A DNA stretch of 64,000 nucleotides from WTFV01 sp965203525 (GTDB taxonomy: Bacteria > Acidobacteriota > Vicinamibacteria > Vicinamibacterales > UBA8438), in assembly GCA_965203525.1 (NCBI GenBank), contig OZ241898.1:1922001-1986000 (forward strand), given 5' to 3'. Under the pieces are notes generated by a model. It had not been told where the DNA came from. It worked only from the letters and a program-made list of their open reading frames with translations, and ran no database searches. The translations under genes were made by a program, and so were the position numbers. This document shows positions 1-8,589 of this stretch, piece by piece (positions within the stretch are counted from its first letter, which is position 1; the number at the start of each line of letters is the position of its first letter).

Positions 1-2007
1 CTCGACGATGTGCCGGTCGAGCTCGCCGAAGGTCATCAGCTCCGCTTCCGGCAGCTCGGAGGCGAAGACCTCCGGCGGCGCCACCGCGGGCAGCGTCCGC
101 TCGGCGTCCTGCGCGTACGCCGCGGCGTCGCCCGCCGCCGCCGGGAAGTCGCGCGACCAGACGCCGCGGGCGTTCCAGACGCCGTCGAACGACGCCCGGG
201 CGGCGTAGGTCCGGCGCGCGAGCGACCAGGGGCGTTCGGCGAATTCGTAGACCGAGAGGCCGCCCACCTCGTCCCCGTCGGCGTCGAAGCGCAGGTAGTG
301 GTAGACGTCGCCGTCCTCGTTGACGAGCCAGGCCCGGTTTCCGACGCCGAACGGCTGCGCCCGGCCGGTGCGGATCTCGTGGTTCAACGCCTCCGCGCGC
401 CGGTTCGCCCGCGCCAGGACGCTCTCGCCGATGCCGAACAGGAGACCGCTCCACAGCACGCTGAAGCAGAGGATGGGCGCCGCCGTCCGGTACAGGCTGA
501 TGCCGCACGCCTTCATGACGGTCAGCTCGCTGGTCCGGGTCAGCAGGCCGACGGTCACCAGGGTCGCCACCAGCGCCGCGACGGGGAGCACGTACGACAC
601 GTACTGCGGCGTGGCGTACCAGAAGTACGCCAGCAGCTTCGGCAGCGTCGTCTCCTCCTTGAACAGCTTGTCGGAGAGATCGAGGAACGTGATGACGTAG
701 AAGAGGCCGAGCAGGCCCACGAAGGCGAGCGCCATCCACCGCAGGTACGTCTTCGCCACGTACAGGTCGAGAAGACCGACGCCCGGCCGCGAAGCGGCGG
801 AGACCGTGACGACCGGGCCGGCCCGCCGCGCGGCGTCCGGTCCGGGCGGCGGCGGCGCCGGCCCCGCCGCGCCGCGCGCGAGCCAGGGCGCCGGCGAGGT
901 CCGCTCGATCGACCGGGAGCGCCGCCACACCAGCACGACGCCGGCCAGGCCCAGCACGACGTTCGGGATCCACCGGACGAGGTGCGGCGGCAGCCACTGT
1001 CCCTTCGCCAGCGCCGTGCCCAGGTACATCATCACGTAGTAGGCGAGGATGACGGCGACGCCGAGGGAGAAGCTCGCCAGACGCCCGTCCCGCCGGTTGC
1101 TCGCGCCCAGCCCGACCGCGAGCAGCACGAAGACGAAGCACGCCGCCGGGATCGAGAACTTCTCGTGGATCGCCATGATCGGCTGATGCGGCGAGACGCC
1201 GTCCGCGCGCATGGCGGCGACCTGCTCCCGGAGCTCCGGGATCGACATCTCCTTGAAGTCCCGCGGCGCTCCTCCCTCCGGAAACCGTGCCGAGGCGTCG
1301 AGCTGGATCGTCAGCTCCTCGAAGTCGTGGACTTCGTACGCCGCCGGGGCCGCCGGATCCACCCGGTGCCGCTCGCCCCGCCGCAGCGCCACGGCGATGG
1401 TCCGGCGCTCGGCGTCCACCGCGACGCGGCCCTGTTCGGCGACGTAGACGTCGGGTTGTTCCGGCCGGCGCACGTCGGCGAGGAAGACGTCCTTCCAGCC
1501 GTCCGGCGCGACCTCCCGCACGTACAGCACGGCCTGGGGAAACCGATCGATCTGGAACACCCGCGGCTTCACTTCGCCCTCGGCGCGGTTCGCGGAGATC
1601 CGGAACACGATTTCCCGGAACTGCCGGTGCGCGGCGGGCACGGTCTCCGCCAGAACGTAGCAGTCGGCCGCGGCCACCACGGCCGCGAGGAGCAGCAGGG
1701 GAGTCAGGACCCGGAAGACGCTGATGCCGCAGGCCTGCATCGCCACCATCTCGCGGTCGCTCGACAGACGTCCGAGCCCCATGAGGACCCCGATCAGAAG
1801 CGCCATCGGGAGCGTGACGCCGAGCGAGTACGGCAGCAGCGCCGCGAGGATCCGGAGGACGTCGCCGAACCCGACGCCCACGCCGATCAGTTCCTCTCCC
1901 TGCTTGGTGAGCGGATCGAGCATCAGCAGGAAGACCAGCACCACCTGCGCCAGGCAGAACGGCGCGACGACCTCCCGCAGGATGTACCGGTCCTTGATGC
2001 CGAGCAT
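1..2007 (-). CDS. lptFG: Fused LptF-LptG lipopolysaccharide export permease (3' end outside window)
   Basis: Inner-membrane permease that, with LptB, extracts LPS and passes it to the periplasmic Lpt bridge. 669 codons are visible before the left edge. The start MLGIKDRYILREV at 2007 resembles LptF/LptG N-termini. Residues 1-365 form one complete YjgP/YjgQ unit: N-terminal TM helices, a periplasmic beta-jellyroll, then C-terminal TM helices. After a Pro/Ala-rich linker, a second unit begins near residue 411 (LLDLYVAKTYLRWM) with its own TM helices and periplasmic domain. Both units carry the cytoplasmic coupling sequence, seen as MVAMQACGISVFR and TVMKACGISLYR. Most bacteria encode these halves as two genes, so this is a natural fusion. 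LptB and LptC/A lie at 16.8-20.3 kb, not adjacent. Confidence 0.92.
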   Translation of the reverse strand, partial: MLGIKDRYILREVVAPFCLAQVVLVFLLMLDPLTKQGEELIGVGVGFGDVLRILAALLPYSLGVTLPMALLIGVLMGLGRLSSDREMVAMQACGISVFRVLTPLLLLAAVVAAADCYVLAETVPAAHRQFREIVFRISANRAEGEVKPRVFQIDRFPQAVLYVREVAPDGWKDVFLADVRRPEQPDVYVAEQGRVAVDAERRTIAVALRRGERHRVDPAAPAAYEVHDFEELTIQLDASARFPEGGAPRDFKEMSIPELREQVAAMRADGVSPHQPIMAIHEKFSIPAACFVFVLLAVGLGASNRRDGRLASFSLGVAVILAYYVMMYLGTALAKGQWLPPHLVRWIPNVVLGLAGVVLVWRRSRSIERTSPAPWLARGAAGPAPPPPGPDAARRAGPVVTVSAASRPGVGLLDLYVAKTYLRWMALAFVGLLGLFYVITFLDLSDKLFKEETTLPKLLAYFWYATPQYVSYVLPVAALVATLVTVGLLTRTSELTVMKACGISLYRTAAPILCFSVLWSGLLFGIGESVLARANRRAEALNHEIRTGRAQPFGVGNRAWLVNEDGDVYHYLRFDADGDEVGGLSVYEFAERPWSLARRTYAARASFDGVWNARGVWSRDFPAAAGDAAAYAQDAERTLPAVAPPEVFASELPEAELMTFGELDRHIVE

Positions 2008-2159
2008 GGATGACGTCCCGGGTGCGCGCGGGCCAGCCGCGCTGCCGCGCAGAGGGCCGCGCCCGGCGCAGCCTCGTTACGATCCTATCGGGCGCACGCC
2101 GCCGGCGCCACCCGGCGCGGCGGCAGGTCGGCCGTGGTCCGGGCCGCTCGCGTGCACTG

Positions 2160-2245
2160 CCCGCCGCATCTTCGTATTTTCTTCGATTTTTATTCGTATT
2201 TTCTTTGGGTCTGATAAGGGTTGTTATGTTAACTTGCGGGTTTTC
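2160..2245 (-). promoter_or_regulatory. AT-rich patch upstream of lptFG, possible promoter
   Basis: Within the 448-bp gene-free stretch 2008-2455, positions 2168-2240 are strikingly T-rich on the plus strand (TATTTTCTTCGATTTTTATT), unlike the ~70% GC surroundings. It lies 160-240 bp upstream of the lptFG start, where a minus-strand promoter or UP element could sit. I cannot assign -35/-10 boxes with confidence. The rest of the gap holds degenerate copies of the parB 3' end. Confidence 0.3.
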
Positions 2246-2290
2246 GAGCCGGTTTTTCGGGCGGTTCCTGCGTGTCCTGTCCGGTGCTTT

Positions 2291-2470
2291 CGAGCCAGAG
2301 CCGGTCTTGTTCGAGCGGCGCCCGCCCCGACGTTCAGTTGTCCGATGCAAACCGGTGGCCCGGCCGTAGCGCGTCCTCGGAACTCGGATCGATCGCCCGG
2401 CGGTTCCTGTTCGAGCCGGGCCGGTCTGTTCGGGCGGCGCCCGCTCTCCCCGGGTTCAGTCGTCCGATTC
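2291..2470. repeat. Imperfect duplication of the parB 3' end
   Basis: The stretch 2412-2470, which covers the parB stop codon, recurs imperfectly at 2291-2348 (offset about 121 bp). Both contain a GCGGCGCCCG block followed by TTCAGT.GTCCGAT. A weaker third copy can be traced further left. The extra copies lie downstream of the gene. Confidence 0.65.
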
Positions 2471-3322
2471 GGATCGGCCGTCCGGCCGGGGCGCGTCGTC
2501 GGAGCGCCGCAGGTCGTCGAGGATTCCTTCGAGCGCCGCGATCAACTGGTCCCGCGGCACGCTGGTCTTCCGGAACGCGAGCCGCAGGCTGAAGGTCCGG
2601 TTCGGGGGCGCGTAGCGGTACACGAACGGCTTCGTCCGACCCGCGCCCCCGCGCCGGCTCGGCGCCGCCTCCCGCGCCCGCCGGCGGGTCGCGGCGCCGC
2701 CGCGCGTGATCTTCTCGACGAACGCGACCATCGCCTCCGGGTCCCGCTGCCGAACCACTTCGAGCAGGACCGACTTGGCGGTGATGTCGGCCAGGCGGCA
2801 CAGGCGCTGCACCTCCTCCGGCATGGCGTCGAGGCTCAGCGACTCGGTTATCGAGGTGCGGGACCTGCCGAGACGCTTCGCGAGCTGCTCGTGCGTGAAA
2901 CCGAAGCGCTCGACCAGCGCCTGCAGCCCCTCGGCCTCCTCGAACGCCGTGAGGTCCTTGCGCTGGAGGTTCTCGATGAGCGCCAGCTCGATGCTCTCGG
3001 ACTCGTCCGCGGGGCGGATGACGACCGGCAGCTCGGCCAGGCCGAGCTGGACGGCGGCCTGGTAGCGGCGCTCGCCGGCGATGATGCCGTACCGGTCGCC
3101 GCGCGGCCGCACGATCAGCGGTTCGATGATCCCCTTTTCGGCGATGGACGCCTTCAGCTCCGTCAGGTCCCCCATCCTGTGACGCGGCTGGTCCGGATTG
3201 GGATCGATGCGCTCGATCGGCACCATCCGGCCGATCGGCGCGCCGGACGGCGCGGACGGCGTCTCCACGCGGCGGGTTTCAGGGCGCATCCGCACCGCAT
3301 CGGGCAGCTCCCGTTCAGACAC
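2456..3322 (-). CDS. ParB/Spo0J/Noc-family CTPase-type DNA-binding protein, orphan
   Basis: 288 residues. The N-terminal ParB/sulfiredoxin-like nuclease/CTPase domain (about 30-125) contains the GERRYQAA motif and an ENLQRKDLTAFEEAEG segment. It is followed by a helix-turn-helix region (about 140-175, THEQLAKRLGRSRTSITES). The C-terminal third is Arg/Ala-rich and lacks an obvious ParB dimerisation leucine zipper. No ParA Walker ATPase lies beside it, so chromosome segregation is not the only reading; Noc-like or plasmid-type regulation is possible. The start at MSERELPDA is the first in-frame ATG before the conserved domain. The 3' end is duplicated downstream. Confidence 0.85.
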   Translation of the reverse strand: MSERELPDAVRMRPETRRVETPSAPSGAPIGRMVPIERIDPNPDQPRHRMGDLTELKASIAEKGIIEPLIVRPRGDRYGIIAGERRYQAAVQLGLAELPVVIRPADESESIELALIENLQRKDLTAFEEAEGLQALVERFGFTHEQLAKRLGRSRTSITESLSLDAMPEEVQRLCRLADITAKSVLLEVVRQRDPEAMVAFVEKITRGGAATRRRAREAAPSRRGGAGRTKPFVYRYAPPNRTFSLRLAFRKTSVPRDQLIAALEGILDDLRRSDDAPRPDGRSESDD

Positions 3323-3621
3323 GGTCCATGACCTCCTCGCACAGGCCGCGGCAGTCCGCGGCGCCGGTCGAATCGGGCGCCAACGCGAAGACGGGCTCGC
3401 GGGTACGCCGGCGCGCCGCCGGCGAAGAAGGACGGTGAAGGGGCGGTACGGAACGCGCCGGAATCATGCAGGCCGACAGGATGCCGGCATTCTCAGGTAC
3501 GCCCCGCCGGCCTGTCAAGACGCCGGGGGCGGCCGGGTAAAGGCGGTCGAAACTCCTTGCAATCAGTGGTTTGCGGGTGACGTCGGCCGTCCGACACCGT
3601 GGTTTCCCGCGCCCCGGCCGG
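3323..3621. other. Gene-free interval, nothing recognisable
   Basis: About 300 bp between the DUF151 gene and parB, both on the minus strand. It should hold the 3' untranslated end of whatever precedes parB and the parB promoter, but I see no convincing boxes, hairpin or RNA. Confidence 0.4.
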
Positions 3622-4107
3622 CTACATCTTGTACTTGCCGAGATCCTCCGGGTCCAGGTTTTCCAGCCACTTGGCGAGACGCTCGGAATCCGCCTTGTCC
3701 GGGGCGAAGTCGAGGTTCTTGGCGTTCCGGACGACGTCGTCCTCCACGTAGATCGGCGCGCTCACGCGCAGCGCGAGGGCGATGGCGTCGCTGGGGCGGG
3801 CGTCGACGGCGACGACGTCGCCGCGGACGCGGACGTAGATCAGCGCGTAGAACGTGTTTTCCTTCAGATCGCAGACGACGATCTTCTCCACCGACCCGTG
3901 CAGGTCGCTGATGACGTTGCGCAACAGGTCGTGCGTCATCGGCCGCTGGGTGGTGACGTTCTCGATCTGCAGCGCGATCGCGTTGGCCTCGAAGATCCCG
4001 ACCCAGATCGGAAGCACGTGCTCGCCCGCCTCGTCGCGCAGGATGACGATCGGCATGTTGGTAATCGGGTCGACCATCAGTCCCTTGATCGTCATCTCGA
4101 TCTGCAT
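3622..4107 (-). CDS. Bifunctional nuclease family protein (DUF151/BFN)
   Basis: 161 residues starting MQIEMTIKGLMVD, the usual beginning of the family. The core includes LPIWVGIFEANAIAL, a TTQRPMTHDLLRNV segment, and the conserved VDARPSDAIALALR region that defines DUF151. Characterised relatives have RNase/DNase activity; the bacterial role is poorly understood, so nuclease activity here is inferred. A longer in-frame start at 4164 exists but would sit inside miaB. The chosen start overlaps the end of miaB by 16 bp, indicating translational coupling in a recN-miaB-DUF151 operon. Confidence 0.88.
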   Translation of the reverse strand: MQIEMTIKGLMVDPITNMPIVILRDEAGEHVLPIWVGIFEANAIALQIENVTTQRPMTHDLLRNVISDLHGSVEKIVVCDLKENTFYALIYVRVRGDVVAVDARPSDAIALALRVSAPIYVEDDVVRNAKNLDFAPDKADSERLAKWLENLDPEDLGKYKM

Positions 4108-5459
4108 CGACACACCCCATCGGCGCCCGGCCGGGGCTCGCCGGCCGGGAGCAACGTGCCCCACAGGCTGTTCGGGCCGGCGCGTTCGATTCGGACGTCC
4201 AGCAGGCGGCCGATGCAGGCCGGATCGCCCGGAAAGTTGACGACCGTGTTCCCGCTCGTGCGGCCGGCGTACTCGCCGGCTCGGCGGCGGCTCGGCGCAT
4301 CGGCCAGCACGGTGACGGTGCGCCCGACCGCCGCTTCGTGCAGCTCCCGCTGGATTCCCTGCTGCAGCGCCTGCAGCGCGGCGAGCCGTCTCGCCTTCTC
4401 CGCCTCGGGCACGTCGTCCGGCATGCGCGCGCGCGCCAGCGTGCCGGGCCGTTCCGAGTACTTGAAGGAGAACATGCCGTGGTAACGCACCGTTTCCGTC
4501 AGGCTCAACGTCTGCTCGAAATCCTCCGGGGTTTCGCCCGGGAACCCGACGATCATATCGGTCGACAACGCGACGTCCGATACCGCCGCCCGGATCTCGT
4601 CGATCAGCGCCAGGTAGCGCTCGCGGGTGTGCCGCCGCCGCATCCGCGCCAGCACCCGGGTGGATCCGGACTGCGCCGGCAGGTGCAGGTGCTTGCAGAC
4701 CTTCGGCAGATCCCGGACGGCTTCGATCATGCGCCGCGTCACGTGCCGCGGATGCGGGCTCGCGAACCGGATGCGCTCGATGCCGCCGACGTCGTGGACG
4801 CGCTCGAGCAACCCGGCGAAGTCGCAGTCCGGCGCATCCGGAGCCTGGTAGTGGTTGACGATCTGCCCCAGCAGGTGCACCTCGCGATGGCCGTCGCCGG
4901 CCGCCGCCGCGACCTCGTCGACGATCTCGGCGGCCGGCCGCATCCGTTCGCGGCCGCGGGTGCGGGGCACGACGCAGAAGGCGCAGAAGTCGTTGCAGCC
5001 CTCGATGACCGTCACGTACGCCTTGACGGGATCCTCCCGGACCGCGACGCCGAGGGGAAAGGAGACGTTGTCGTACGGACTGGTGTCGACCTGCGGGCGG
5101 TGCGTGCGCTCGGCTTCGTCGACGGCCCGGGGCAGCATGGAGAGCGCCTGCGTCCCGATCACGACGTCGACCACCGGCGCGCGATCCACGATGCGCGCCC
5201 CCTCCTGCTGCGCCACGCAGCCGGTCACCGCCACGAGCGGGCGCTCGTGGCGCGCGCGATGCCGGTAGCGGTCGAGGCGGGCGAAGAGCTTCTCCGCGGC
5301 CCGCTCCCGCACGCTGCAGGTGTTGACGACGACCAGGTCCGGGTCCCGCCCCGCCTCCGCCGGTTCGTAGCCCGCCTGCCGCAGCAGTCCGCTCAACCGC
5401 TCGCTGTCGTGCGCGTTCATCTGGCAGCCGAACGTCTCGACGGCATACGTTCTCGCCAT
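4092..5459 (-). CDS. miaB: tRNA-2-methylthio-N6-dimethylallyladenosine synthase MiaB
   Basis: 455-residue radical-SAM methylthiotransferase that modifies A37 of tRNAs reading UNN codons. The N-terminal UPF0004 domain has three cluster-binding cysteines (TFGCQMN, NTCSVRE, TGCVAQQ). The radical-SAM motif is CNDFCAFC near residue 160. The C-terminal TRAM domain contains GRTSGNTVVNF. The conserved LGQNVNSY segment appears here as LGQIVNHY. Length is normal. The start lies 7 bp after the recN stop, so the two are co-transcribed. Confidence 0.93.
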   Translation of the reverse strand: MARTYAVETFGCQMNAHDSERLSGLLRQAGYEPAEAGRDPDLVVVNTCSVRERAAEKLFARLDRYRHRARHERPLVAVTGCVAQQEGARIVDRAPVVDVVIGTQALSMLPRAVDEAERTHRPQVDTSPYDNVSFPLGVAVREDPVKAYVTVIEGCNDFCAFCVVPRTRGRERMRPAAEIVDEVAAAAGDGHREVHLLGQIVNHYQAPDAPDCDFAGLLERVHDVGGIERIRFASPHPRHVTRRMIEAVRDLPKVCKHLHLPAQSGSTRVLARMRRRHTRERYLALIDEIRAAVSDVALSTDMIVGFPGETPEDFEQTLSLTETVRYHGMFSFKYSERPGTLARARMPDDVPEAEKARRLAALQALQQGIQRELHEAAVGRTVTVLADAPSRRRAGEYAGRTSGNTVVNFPGDPACIGRLLDVRIERAGPNSLWGTLLPAGEPRPGADGVCRCRSR

Positions 5460-5466
5460 CGGACTC

Positions 5467-7149
5467 TCACCTCCCGCCCGTCCGGGCCCTCTCCCCTCCC
5501 GCCGCGGACGCCGCGTTCGCCGGCGCCGGGCGCCTGGACGCCAGCAGCTCGGCGGCGCTCGCCTGCGCGGCGGAGCCGCCGGATCCGGTCATGAGGCGCG
5601 CCAGCTCCGCGACCCGCTCGTCCGGACCGAGCCGGGCGGCCACGGTCCGCGTCCGCCCGCCGCGCACCCGCTTCGAGACCCCGAAGTGCGCCGTGGCGTA
5701 CGCCGCCAACTGCGGCGCGTGGGTCACGCTCAGCACCTGGCAGCGCTCGCCCAGCGCGCGCAGGCGCTCCCCCACCCGGTCGGCCGCCTGCCCGCCGATC
5801 CCCGCGTCGACTTCGTCGAAGACGAGCGTCTTGCCGGCGACGTCGGTCGCCACGAGCGTCCGCAGAGCGAGCATCACCCGCGACAGCTCGCCGCCGGAAG
5901 CGACCTTCGCGAGCGGCCGCGCGTCCTCGCCGGGATTGGCGGACAGGAACAGCTCGACCCGGTCGGCACCGCGCCGGCTCCAGCGTTCTTCCGGGAGGCC
6001 GGTGTCCACGGCGACTTCGACGCGCCCGTCGGGCATGGCCAGTTGCCGCAGTTCGGCTTCGAGGGCGGGCGCGAGCGCCTGCGCGCGGGCCACGCGCTCG
6101 GCCGACAGCGCCCGGGCGGCGGCGCGGTACGCCGCGCGCGCGGCGCCCGCCTCGGCTTCCAGCTCCGTCCGGCGGGTCTCGCCGTCGGCGCAACCCTGGA
6201 TCTCGGCGGCGATCGTCCGCCGCCGTTCGAGTACCGCGTCGAGGTCCCCGCCGTACTTCCGCACGAGCCGCTCGACGTCCGCCAGGCGCTCCTCCACCTG
6301 CGCGAGCCGCTCCGGCGCCACTTCGACGTCGGCGGCATACGACCGCAACGCGTGCGCGAGGTCGTCGAGCAAGGGGGCGACGGTCTCGCGCACGGCGGCC
6401 TGTTCGGCGAACGCCGGGTCGAGCGCGGCCAGCTCGTCGAGCCGGCGCCACACGCCGCCCAGCGCGGAGACCACCGAGTCGTCCCGCTCGTACAGGGTAG
6501 CGTAGGCGGCGCCCGCGAGGGTCCGCAGCCGGTCCGCGTTCGCCAGCCGGCGGCGCTCGTTCCGCAGCAGGTCGTCCTCGCCCGGCCGCGGGGCGACCCG
6601 GTCGATCTCTCCGAGCTGGAACTCCAGGACCTCCATGCGTCCCGCCGTCTCGCGGGCGCTTCCGCGCGCCGCCGCGGCCCGCGCTTCCGCGTCGCGCCAG
6701 CGTTGCCAGGCGGCGGCCACTTCCGCGGCGGCGGACTCGAGGCCGCCGTGGGCGTCCAGCAGCCCCACGTGCGATGCGGGATCCAGCAGGGCCTGGTGCT
6801 CGTGCTGGCCGTGGATGGCGACGAGCTTCCGGCCGAGCTTTTTCAGCGCCGCCGCGGTCGCGAGTCCGTCGTCGATGAAGATGCGGCTCCGTCCGCGGGC
6901 CGGGATCTCGCGCCTGACGATGGTTTCGGCGCCGCCGTCCGTCTCGAACGTCGCCTGCACGACGGCCCGGGCCGCCCCGGTCCGCACCAGATCGCCGCCG
7001 CCGCGCCCGCCCGCCAGCAGTCCGAGCGCGCCGATGATGATCGACTTGCCGGCGCCGGTCTCGCCCGTCAGGACGTTGAAGCCGTGGTCGAACTCGACCT
7101 CCAGGGCATCGACGACGGCGAGATCGCGGATGCTGAGGAAACGGATCAT
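5467..7149 (-). CDS. recN: DNA repair ATPase RecN
   Basis: SMC-like protein acting at double-strand breaks. I start it at MIRFLSIRDLAVV (7149), the canonical N-terminus; an upstream in-frame ATG at 7239 would add 30 low-complexity residues. Motifs: Walker A GETGAGKS near residue 32, IHGQHEHQ after the first lobe, a long Ala/Arg/Glu-rich coiled-coil centre (about 150-360), the ABC signature ASGGELSRVMLAL and Walker B VFDEVDAGIGG. About 560 residues, normal for RecN. First gene of a minus-strand operon with miaB; diverges from the tol operon. Confidence 0.94.
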   Translation of the reverse strand: MIRFLSIRDLAVVDALEVEFDHGFNVLTGETGAGKSIIIGALGLLAGGRGGGDLVRTGAARAVVQATFETDGGAETIVRREIPARGRSRIFIDDGLATAAALKKLGRKLVAIHGQHEHQALLDPASHVGLLDAHGGLESAAAEVAAAWQRWRDAEARAAAARGSARETAGRMEVLEFQLGEIDRVAPRPGEDDLLRNERRRLANADRLRTLAGAAYATLYERDDSVVSALGGVWRRLDELAALDPAFAEQAAVRETVAPLLDDLAHALRSYAADVEVAPERLAQVEERLADVERLVRKYGGDLDAVLERRRTIAAEIQGCADGETRRTELEAEAGAARAAYRAAARALSAERVARAQALAPALEAELRQLAMPDGRVEVAVDTGLPEERWSRRGADRVELFLSANPGEDARPLAKVASGGELSRVMLALRTLVATDVAGKTLVFDEVDAGIGGQAADRVGERLRALGERCQVLSVTHAPQLAAYATAHFGVSKRVRGGRTRTVAARLGPDERVAELARLMTGSGGSAAQASAAELLASRRPAPANAASAAGGERARTGGR

Positions 7150-7252
7150 GGCCGGCGGCTGCTCGTCGTTCCGCTTCCGGGCGCCCGCCGGATCGAGCCG
7201 GATCCGGCCGGCCGGGGAAGCCGGGGAGGGAACGGCCATTCTAGCATGCGCT

Positions 7253-7282
7253 TTGACACCGTTCGCGGCGGCGTGGTAGGCT
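7253..7282 (+). promoter_or_regulatory. Probable sigma-70 promoter of the tol operon
   Basis: A consensus -35 TTGACA at 7253-7258 is followed after 18 bp by TAGGCT at 7277-7282, which fits the TAnnnT pattern. It lies about 60 bp before the tolQ start, in the divergent gap with recN. Confidence 0.5.
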
Positions 7283-7343
7283 TCCGCAACCAGCGCCTTC
7301 CCAGCGGCGCGCCATTGTCAGGATACTGACGGAGGAAACCGGG

Positions 7344-8105
7344 GTGCGTATCCTTGGATACTATACCTTTGCCTTCCTTCAGGCGCCCGTGGCGAGCGAG
7401 CCTGTGGAAGGATTCGGCGGCCTGTTCGGGCTGCTCGCCCGGACCTCCCTCATCGGCCAGCTCGTGCTGGCGTCCCTGCTCGTCTTCTCCGTCGCTTCGT
7501 GGGCGGTCATCCTCTTCAAGCTCTGGCAGTTCCGGCAGGTCGACGCGCAGACGTCGACGTTCGTCACGATCTTCCGCAAGAGCCGGAAGTTCTCGGAAGT
7601 GCAGTCGGTGTGCAAGTCCCTGACCGCGAGCCCGCTGACCGGGGTGTTCCAGGCGGGGTACGTCGAGCTCAACATGCAGCTCCGGGACGCGGAGGGGGCC
7701 GGCGGCGATCCGGCGGGGGGGGCGCCGCGCCCGACGCTGCGGAGCTTCGAGGCGCTCGACCGCTCCCTCCTCCGCGCGACGAACGTCGAGGTGAACAAGC
7801 TCGAGCGCCACGTGGCGCTGCTCGCGACGACGGCGAGCATCACCCCGTTCATCGGCCTGTTCGGGACCGTCGTCGGGATCATCATCGCGTTCCAGGAGAT
7901 CGGCGTGACCGGGTCGACGAATCTCGCGGCCGTCGCGCCGGGCATCGCCGAGGCGCTCATCGCGACCGCGGCCGGCCTGTTCGCGGCGATCCCGGCCGTC
8001 TACTTCTACAACCACCTCACGCACCGGGTTAAGCTCACCGCGTCCGCCATCGACGACTTCTCGCTGGAGTTCCTCAACATCGCCGAGCGGTATTTCTCAG
8101 GATGA
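7344..8105 (+). CDS. tolQ: TolQ/ExbB-family proton channel protein
   Basis: 253 residues with a GTG start preceded by a strong GGAGGAAA ribosome site at 7331. MotA/TolQ/ExbB family: TM1 near 30-55, a cytoplasmic loop, and TM2/TM3 around 155-225 with TPFIGLFGTVVGIIIAF and AEALIATAAGLFAAIPAV, the helices lining the proton path. With TolR it harvests proton-motive force to drive TolA. The order with tolR, a TolA/TonB-like gene, tolB and pal identifies it as TolQ rather than ExbB. Confidence 0.92.
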   Translation: MRILGYYTFAFLQAPVASEPVEGFGGLFGLLARTSLIGQLVLASLLVFSVASWAVILFKLWQFRQVDAQTSTFVTIFRKSRKFSEVQSVCKSLTASPLTGVFQAGYVELNMQLRDAEGAGGDPAGGAPRPTLRSFEALDRSLLRATNVEVNKLERHVALLATTASITPFIGLFGTVVGIIIAFQEIGVTGSTNLAAVAPGIAEALIATAAGLFAAIPAVYFYNHLTHRVKLTASAIDDFSLEFLNIAERYFSG

Positions 8106-8118
8106 GGGTGTTTTCACC

Positions 8119-8580
8119 ATGCCGAAGGTTCAGTCCATCGAGGGCGGCGGCGGAAGCGGCCGGCGCCGCGGCCGGCGCGCGAGCACGTCGCTCGCCGAGA
8201 TCAACGTGGTGCCGCTCGTCGACGTCATGCTCGTCATGCTCGTCATCTTCATGGTGGCGGCGCCCATGATGCAGCGGGGGCTCGACGTGCGGCTTCCGGA
8301 GGCGCGCCGCGCCGAGCCGCTGGCGTCCGAACGGGTGTTCGTCACCGTGCCGCTCGCCTATCGCACCGACCGCGTGGTGCAGGTCGGCGAAGACACCGTC
8401 GGCGTCGATCTGCTGCCGGACCGCCTGCAGGCGGAGCTGGCGGGCCGGGAGGACAAGGCGGTCTTTCTGCGGGGGGACAGCGAGATTACGTACGGCGAGC
8501 TGGTCTCGGTGATGGACCGGCTCAAGGAGGGGGGCGTTCAGGACGTCGGGCTGGTGCTCGACCAGCCCAGCCGCCGATAG
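8119..8580 (+). CDS. tolR: TolR/ExbD-family proton channel protein
   Basis: 153 residues. A basic N-terminus is followed by one TM helix at about 30-55 containing VPLVDVMLVMLVIFMV, whose Asp is the conserved protonatable residue. The periplasmic part has an ExbD/TolR fold ending in GLVLDQPSR. It starts 13 bp after tolQ and works as part of the TolQ-TolR motor. Confidence 0.92.
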   Translation: MPKVQSIEGGGGSGRRRGRRASTSLAEINVVPLVDVMLVMLVIFMVAAPMMQRGLDVRLPEARRAEPLASERVFVTVPLAYRTDRVVQVGEDTVGVDLLPDRLQAELAGREDKAVFLRGDSEITYGELVSVMDRLKEGGVQDVGLVLDQPSRR

Positions 8581-8589
8581 TGGTGTCCG

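Noticed and set aside
3315..3518. 67-codon minus-strand frame overlapping the parB start
   Set aside because: Low-complexity composition, no ribosome site, no family resemblance.
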